This document shows, piece by piece, positions 57,370 through 64,000 of a stretch of DNA of 64,000 nucleotides (the first letter of the stretch is position 1; each line of letters starts with the position of its first letter). The notes below the pieces were generated by a model. That model saw only the letters and a list, made by a program, of their open reading frames with translations, did not search any database and had not been told where the DNA came from. The DNA lies in NCBI RefSeq assembly GCF_910592395.1, contig NC_088318.1, forward strand, positions 3,472,001 through 3,536,000. Direction: 5' to 3'. A program made the position numbers and the translations under genes. Origin of the DNA: Lineus longissimus. Lineage: Eukaryota > Nemertea > Pilidiophora > Heteronemertea > Lineidae.

Positions 57370-60300
57370 TCATGACTGGTAGATGGCTGGAGGGAAGTTG
57401 TTGACCTCACCCTGTTCGAACACCGCTTGGCCGTTGTGATTGTACTTGATACGGATACGCATCTTCACGGGTTGCTGAAGAAGGAGAATGAATATTTAAT
57501 TGCTAGAGGTCATTACCTGAGTGTTAAATACAATTCAGGAGGCGATTGTTGGCCAACTTTGGTTTCAAAGATTTCACACACACATCCAAAACATTATCCA
57601 AGGAATGGACTAATGCCACTCACCTTATTTGGGTTGTTGATTTTAATGAGTTGGGTGACTGAACCAGAATTATTGGCAGGAATCAAGCTACTAGAGGGCG
57701 ACATTAACTGCAACTGGAATGACTGCAAGAGAAGAGAGGAAATGTCAAATATATTCAAACACTTGGGACAGACTTGATTTTGGGCTTTGTCTCCCCGTTT
57801 TCGTATGCAAGCCTGACTTGTAAAAGTGGAGAGACAAAGTCTTTCTACAGATCCATAATGGGAAAGGTATTTACGGACTGTTGAGCTTTCCAAATCAACC
57901 AAGAAAAGACTGCTATCCCTCTAGATATGTTTAGTTTTTGGTTTGAAAAGTGACCAAAATGACTTCATTTCAAGCACCCTCCCTCCTTCCCCTAAAACTT
58001 CCCAAAGTAAGAATTGCTATACAAAAGACTTGAAAGATTTAAACGGACAAACCGCTTCAATTCATATCTCCCCCTTTAGATGGCATTCATGTCCTTTTAA
58101 CGTGAAGCTTAGGAAAACCAAACAATACGTTGCCTGAAGAGAGGCAATGTGGCAACTTGGTTTACATCAGATGGCAACGAAAGTGCCAATGGGGAGATTG
58201 AAAGGCGACACGATTTTGTGGAAAAGTACATTTTCGAAAGTGATATGCTGCTTACCTTCGGAACTGCCGCTTCGAAAACAAAATCTGTCATAGGTGAGGG
58301 CGTCTCGTTCTTAGCTGTTAGCGTAATCGTGATCACTGCAGGGTTGGGGTCATTTTTGTCAAATGCAAAGTTAACTTTTAAGCCTGCTTTCTCGAAGGCC
58401 GATAGTGTTGGTATGCCTGAATCTGTAATAGAAGTGTCAAAGATGTTGAAGATGGCAAACTTTTAAACATGTTTCTTTCTGATAATAACCTTATAACCCA
58501 TACTTTGGAAATGTTTCTCAACTCAGGAACTCTAAGCTTCAAAATAATCAGGGACTGACTAGGACTGGAATATAAGTGTAAGTCAATATTGAATTTGTTC
58601 CACTTTTCATATCAGAACTGAAGAGACCAATAAAATTGGCGTCTAAACACAACGAGTAAATTTCAACAAATACTGTAATAGTCTTGATATTGCAAAGGGC
58701 CAGGTTTGAATTTCCTAGAATAAGACAGCATTCTTACCTGCATTGTTCGTTTGAACGAGTGAGTTAAATAGCGGATCCTGACCGCCACCGTCTAATAGAT
58801 TATTCATATTGTTCACAGGAGCTACAGGTGGCGCTTCTTCCGACAAGCCGCCGATATCACCTAGTAAGTCCAGAAGGTCGCTACCCGACGTCTTGGCTGG
58901 CTCCGGTTTAGTTGGAATGACAGGATGTGAGCCCGAGTCCCCGCCTAATAAGTCTAGGATATTCTGACTCTGAAGCAACAAGAGAACACAGTTTAGATGA
59001 TAGACTTATGCAGTTCTGAAATAAGGACAGTTGGATATTCTGACTCTGAAGCAACAAGAGAACACAGTTTAGATGATAGACTTATGCAGTTCTGAAATAA
59101 GGACAGTTGGATATTCTGACTCTGAAGCAACAAGAGAACACAGTTTAGATGATAGACTTATGCAGTTCTGAAATAAGGACAGTTGGATATTCTGACTCTG
59201 AAGCAACAAGAGAACACAGTTTAGATGATAGACTTATGCAGTTCTGAAATAAGGACAGTTGGATATTCTGACTCTGAAGCAACAAGAGAACACAGTTTAG
59301 ATGATAGACTTATGCAGTTCTGAAATAAGGACAGTTGGATATTCTGAATCTGAAGCAACAAGAGAACACAGTTTAGATGATAGACTTATGCAGTTCTGAA
59401 TTAAGGACAGTTGTGTGAGCCATTGTGGTCACATCACTAGCAAAGATAGGAAACTATAGGAAAATGGATTTTGGAGCACACTGATGTGGCCAATGTTTTT
59501 GGCCATTGGCCTGATGATAGTGAACTGAAGGAACATAATGTTGATATTAAGAAGTTCATGTATTGATAAAGAATGATAAGAATTGAATGGCCTGTACTAA
59601 AGACAGAATATCCAATATAGACAAATCAGATTTAACTTGATATAAATATTGGCCGGATCTATTTGGCAAGCCGCTCGCCGAACAGGCATCTTTTTTTGTC
59701 CTGTTTGGAGAGCCGCTTGCCAAACAGCACTAAAAAGCCACCCTGTTCGGCCAGCCGGGCTTGCCAAACAGGTAAAAAATCTACCCTGTTTGGCGAGCTG
59801 GAGACTTTACTTTAATATTAATGAGTTCGGCTCTCCATTCAGGACAAGAAAAAGTCGCTGTTTGGTAAGCCGGGCTTGCCAAATAGTCACTTCCATAAAT
59901 ATATTCTCCCACACAGACAGCATGGGAAAGTCATTATCATAAACCTACCTCCGTGTGCTGTGGTGGTTGAGAACCTATCGAATTCTCTTTATGGTCTACA
60001 TTGACTATACTGTCCTCCTCTTCCACTGCATTTCCATTTGGCATGTAGGAATTATTGGCACTTTCTTTCGTCTTTTCCATCAACGGCATCCTCTCCAATA
60101 AACCGGTCCTCATGAAGTCAAACTTTTCACATAGAGCTGTGAACTCCACAGATCGTTGTTGGAGCTCAACTTCGGTTGACTGTCCATAGACACCCATTAA
60201 AGCTTTCAGTTTTCTGAAAATTTGACATGAGAAGACTACAGTTAAACTCTTGTTGATTTATTTTTCATCACCAATAACCCGCTTTGAAAGACTGATAGAA

Positions 60301-62717
60301 AATCCAATTTTAAACATGCTATACTGACGTTATTAGCCTATTTAACCGGCATGACGTCTCTAGCAGATTATTTTCACGACAGCTGTTGTGTTCTAACACA
60401 TGTTTGGTATAATATTTAATCCAAATAGTCATTCAGCTTCGGTAATTATTCAAGAAAAACATTGCTTCCCTCCCTGGTTCTACTGGAAAGCGATGGCACG
60501 AGATGAATCCCACTTCTCGTTTCTCAGGGCACTCCTCTCCAAGAAGCCAATGGCTAATATTTATAAAGACTAGTAAATGCTTTTACTACAGTTTTCTACA
60601 GAGATGGCTAGTGTAAATGTACATGAAGTTTAAAGTAAAAGCATTTACTAGTCTTTTATAAATATCAGCCAATGACAACTTCTAACTGAGATAAACGAGA
60701 CCAGTGCAAATGGGAAGAATTTGAGGCACTGGGAGAATGCCGAGCTAACTGGAAGAAATGGCTGAGGTCACATACAGAATGGGAACTTACGGTATTGATT
60801 TCGTAAATCGTGTACTAAGCTTGGCCACCGCTGTTATGGCATATTCCTTCGTGACTACGGCGGATACATTACTTGATAAAACCTTTTCTAGAACATTTAA
60901 CACTTCATCTTCTGTGACCTGAAAAAATGGTAAACTGATCCTAAAGAACTGTTTGACGAGGGGCATATCGCTTGTAAACTTGAGCAAGCAGCTTTACATC
61001 AATTGGCAAATTCTTTGGATAAGACAAATCTTTTGAATCTATGCAGTCCTCACCACGACAAGCAAATACATGTCTAGTCATTTAGAAAACCTGAGAGATT
61101 GCAGTGGGAAATCACAAATGCAACAGGAGCCAATTCTGATCACAGTTTTTTTTGACTTACTTGGATAGGCTCATCCTCTTCACACTGACCAGACACCAGC
61201 ATATCGCCGTACTCTCCGATGCACCAGGATGCCACCTGCACCAGCGGCTGCTGACTAAAGTCGTCCATCAATGCTGTGAACAGCTGCTGTACTGTGTAGC
61301 AGTGTAGCGCAGAGGTTTCGGCAATCAACTGGATTAGGGTGGATACTACGTCATCTCGCACTGAATCTCCAGACTGAAATAGATATACATAAGAGTATAG
61401 ATATGAATAGATATGATTATCGTACCCTTCAATGAAACATAAGGGGAAATGTTACACTTTGACTGGCTTTCATAGTTTTGCAGCAAAAAGTTTAGAAGAC
61501 TGATGCTACAATACAATCCAATAGGTACATTGTACATTGCATACTCTAATTAATTTTTTGTTTCCATTTCCATAAACGAGAACCTTACCGTCAAGTGAGC
61601 AAAGACCAAATACGAAATCTGGCTCACCTAACTGACAGTCACCAACACCTCTTCACCAATCTATTGATACCTACCAACGTCAACACTTTCATGACGGTAT
61701 CAATATGCCACCGTTTGTTCGGTGCATATTTCTCCGCCGACATGACGATATTCGAGCAGACGTCGGCCTTGAACTCGGGGTCACACTTCTCCAGGAATAT
61801 CAAAAGTTCCTTCATCATACCACGAATATTGTTACCATTGATCAGGGCAAAGCATAGCTCCATTGCACGCCTGGAGAAAATAGTGTAAACAAATTACTTC
61901 AGAGTCACTGCATCAATATTTCAAGACTATCTACTCGCAATGGCTTGTGGACAACATCACTATGAATAGCCTTTCTGTTGATCAGGACAGATACACTTCA
62001 GTGCCGGCTTATAAGAGCCTTCAGGAGGTGAAAAAGACAATGCCTTTAGGAGAAACAAGGGGTATCATTACGTAGAAACCATGCAAGGTCATCCAGAGAC
62101 ACTGATATGTGTCCATCTTGTATTCAAACCATGTTGTGAGGTAGACAAGCAGAAGGTGAAGGGTAAAATGTTAAATCAACGTACTTGCGTATGGAAACAT
62201 CGGGATCTTTGAGACAATCAACTATCGTACTCCTATGTCTCTGCACGGCATTGTAGTCAGCCTGTACAACACGAAGCAGCGTGTTCAAGGCAACATATCT
62301 GAAACAAAACAATTTAATATAACGATTTCAATTTATCCACTGGTTGTGTTTTACCTTGATTTTTGCTAAGATATGCGTTTGGTTTGCCACAGAAATCTAA
62401 GGGGCGCATAAATGCTCAACTGGAAGACAAAATGGCAAGATTTTTTATGTGGCTCATGCGCCTTACAAGATATTTGTTGGTATATCTCCAACATATTCCT
62501 GAAAACCACCTCGAGTGTTTTACTGAGTTGTGAGGCTTTCATGATCACCGAGAGTACGTCCTCTGAAGCTGTCACTCTAGCTACCAATGTTTCAAACTAA
62601 CTTTTGATAATTTCGGCATTTCCTGTTTTCTGAAGGCGAGAAAGACGGGAGAAGTTCTTACCTTATATTCTTATCATTATTTAACAGGAATCGACCTAAT
62701 ATATTAACTGCTAATAC
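57370..62717 (-). CDS. AP1G1: AP-1 complex gamma-adaptin, 3' part (ten exons, 524 aa), 5' end off window
   Basis: Exons in coding order: 62717-62662, 62298-62185, 61870-61675, 61373-61161, 60918-60791, 60213-59949, 58969-58738, 58422-58256, 57722-57624, 57474-57370; phases agree. Gamma-adaptin is the large subunit of the clathrin adaptor AP-1 at trans-Golgi and endosomes. Trunk sequence is nearly invariant: [70 protein letters not shown] and [20 protein letters not shown]. The hinge (exon 7) has LLDLLGD and NILDLLGG clathrin-box-like motifs and DPLF. The ear spans exons 8-10 ([25 protein letters not shown]), ending [12 protein letters not shown]. The first roughly 300 residues of the trunk lie right of 64000. 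Exon 7 borders a tandem duplication of its own acceptor. Confidence 0.95.
58957..59412. repeat. 76-bp tandem repeat, six copies, covering the AP1G1 exon 7 acceptor
   Basis: GGATATTCTGACTCTGAAGC recurs at 58957, 59033, 59109, 59185, 59261 and 59337 with almost no variation. On the minus strand each copy carries the acceptor TTGCTTCAG and the first exon bases AGTCAGAATATCC, plus a second acceptor-like TTATTTCAG. Confidence 0.95.
59650..59894. mobile_element. 245-bp hAT-like MITE, copy 2 (AP1G1 intron)
   Basis: Same length and nearly the same sequence as 15273-15517, flanked by a perfect 8-bp duplication ATAAATAT (59642-59649 and 59895-59902). Confidence 0.85.
60552..60670. mobile_element. Palindromic MITE in AP1G1 intron
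   Basis: AATATTTATAAAGACTAGTA with AATGCTTTTACT pairs with AGTAAAAGCATT and TACTAGTCTTTTATAAATAT, around a loop of about 45 bp. A related copy is at 46205-46310. Confidence 0.8.
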
Positions 62718-64000
62718 CTGAAAGAAAACAAAGTACCGGTACATTCACTCACGTTATCAGGACTGGAAGTTGCAAAGGAGATGGCAAAATCGAGGAGCGT
62801 CTAAACTGGTTTCTCAAGTTTAAACTGAGCGTTTTTTTTGTTGATCTCAACATGATTTTAATATTTCAGTCAAAGATAACATTTTACACAATGTGGAACT
62901 GGCATGACATGATCTGATCATGGCCTCATGATGAATTGTCGTTTTCAGAAAAAAACATTGTGGCAGCAAAATAAAGATGTTCTCAATCTAATTCAAATGG
63001 GGTAATTTGAAATTGAAATTGGTTAGTAAGGTGACCTGGAAAGGGTGCCTAGAGTAATATTGGCTGTCATTCACTGATAGAGCAGTGTTCCAGATATATA
63101 TGGCATTCAAACACAGGGTGACAAACAGCTATGAGAATAATCTGTGTTGTTAGTATGAACTTGTATGATAATTGTAAAGCGCCCTGCAAACAAGCAACTT
63201 TTGTTGCTGCAACCTGCGATCATGATTGCATGGACAAAAATATCTCGTTTGACATTTGCGATGGTCATCGCAGCAGCCTGTCACAGAATCGGTAATCGCT
63301 GCAATACACAATCAATCCCAGCCATGACAAGTTTCACCAACAGACAAGTGAACTTTTTATCACTCATCGCAGGGATAATTGTCGAAGGTTGCAGCAATAA
63401 AAATCACTTGTTTGCACGGTGCCCAAGTCAGAAATTTTAATCGGTACATCATGCAAAATCACACTGCTGGATTACAGAGGTATTCTTTATGAACTTGAGG
63501 TAAGAATTAGGCAAACACGGAGTCGACGATTCACCATTTTAAACTGTAAACTGAACAGTATATCAATCAACAGCTCAAAAAACTGACTAAAACAAAAAAA
63601 TGGAGGCATACTCAAAAGGAACTACTAACGTAAACCAAAGTAGACTATAGGATCTGAACTGGAATTCTCAAAAAAAAGCATCCTCTCACAGCAGGCCTTT
63701 GTATGGTTCCCAATACACTCAATCGAAACCCGGGCAAAACCGGACCCGATTTAGAGCGGTATCTTGGCCATTATATCAAATGCGGTTGTATGTACGGAAA
63801 CTGATATCATCTAGTTCTGTTTGTTCAGCATTCTGATTGGCCAATGACTTTCTGACTGCTGCCAGCTTGTGTGCGAGATCGAATTTCATCAGGGTTTTGT
63901 GCGAGTGCGTTTTGGAAACGATCCAATGGCCTGCTGTAGGATGATGAAACAAAGGGACTTGTACAGAGTTGTGAATAAATATAAAATAACATTCGTCACG
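62718..64000. other. AP1G1 intron, no exon seen
   Basis: The next upstream gamma-adaptin exon, expected to end with a sequence like ILYETVLTIMDIKSE, is not present to the right edge, so this is intron longer than 1.28 kb. No repeat family recognised. Confidence 0.6.

Overview
The window is eukaryotic nuclear DNA, most likely from a marine invertebrate animal. Short coding exons are separated by GT-AG introns, there are many small inverted-repeat transposons, long G/C homopolymers and minisatellites, and one intact BEL/Pao LTR retrotransposon. I cannot name the species; an invertebrate deuterostome or a lophotrochozoan would fit. I built the gene models by joining exons by eye, using splice sites, reading phase and family similarity as remembered.

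Layout from left to right. (1) 336-3622 (+): 3' part of a choline/ethanolamine kinase gene. (2) 5271-11451 (-): a complete ten-exon interferon regulatory factor gene, here called IRF-a. (3) 11452-14971: shared upstream region between two divergent IRF genes, holding hairpins and an NF-kB-like/GAAA motif cluster. (4) 14972-19700 (+): a second IRF, IRF-b. (5) 20405-27640: a 7.2 kb BEL/Pao element with near-identical 721-bp LTRs and a 5-bp target duplication, inserted into an older MITE. (6) 27798-28731: a 934-bp palindromic element with arms of about 280 bp. (7) 29405-33757 (+): a third IRF, IRF-c. (8) 35932-40968 (+): a complete six-exon lysosomal phospholipase A2 gene (PLA2G15/LCAT family). 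(9) 46428-52222 (-): a complete nine-exon SLC38A7-like amino-acid transporter. (10) 57370-62717 (-): the 3' part of AP-1 gamma-adaptin (AP1G1), continuing off the right edge.

The main biological point is the IRF cluster. IRF-a keeps all five tryptophans of the classical DNA-binding domain. IRF-b and IRF-c are sister paralogues that share the same exon lengths but have lost the first and last tryptophans and altered the recognition helix. All three keep an IRF-association domain. They sit beside PLA2G15, SLC38A7 and AP1G1, whose human orthologues are all on 16q together with IRF8. This suggests an ancient linkage group. PLA2G15, SLC38A7 and AP1G1 are also all lysosome/endosome genes.

The rest is dominated by non-autonomous transposons: a pogo/Tigger-like family (eight copies, three ending within 20 bp of a splice donor), an 8-bp-TSD family with a TTGGCAAGCC terminus, a TAGGGAG foldback family found in and around the IRF genes, and several singletons. 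A 76-bp tandem duplication multiplies a splice acceptor in AP1G1.
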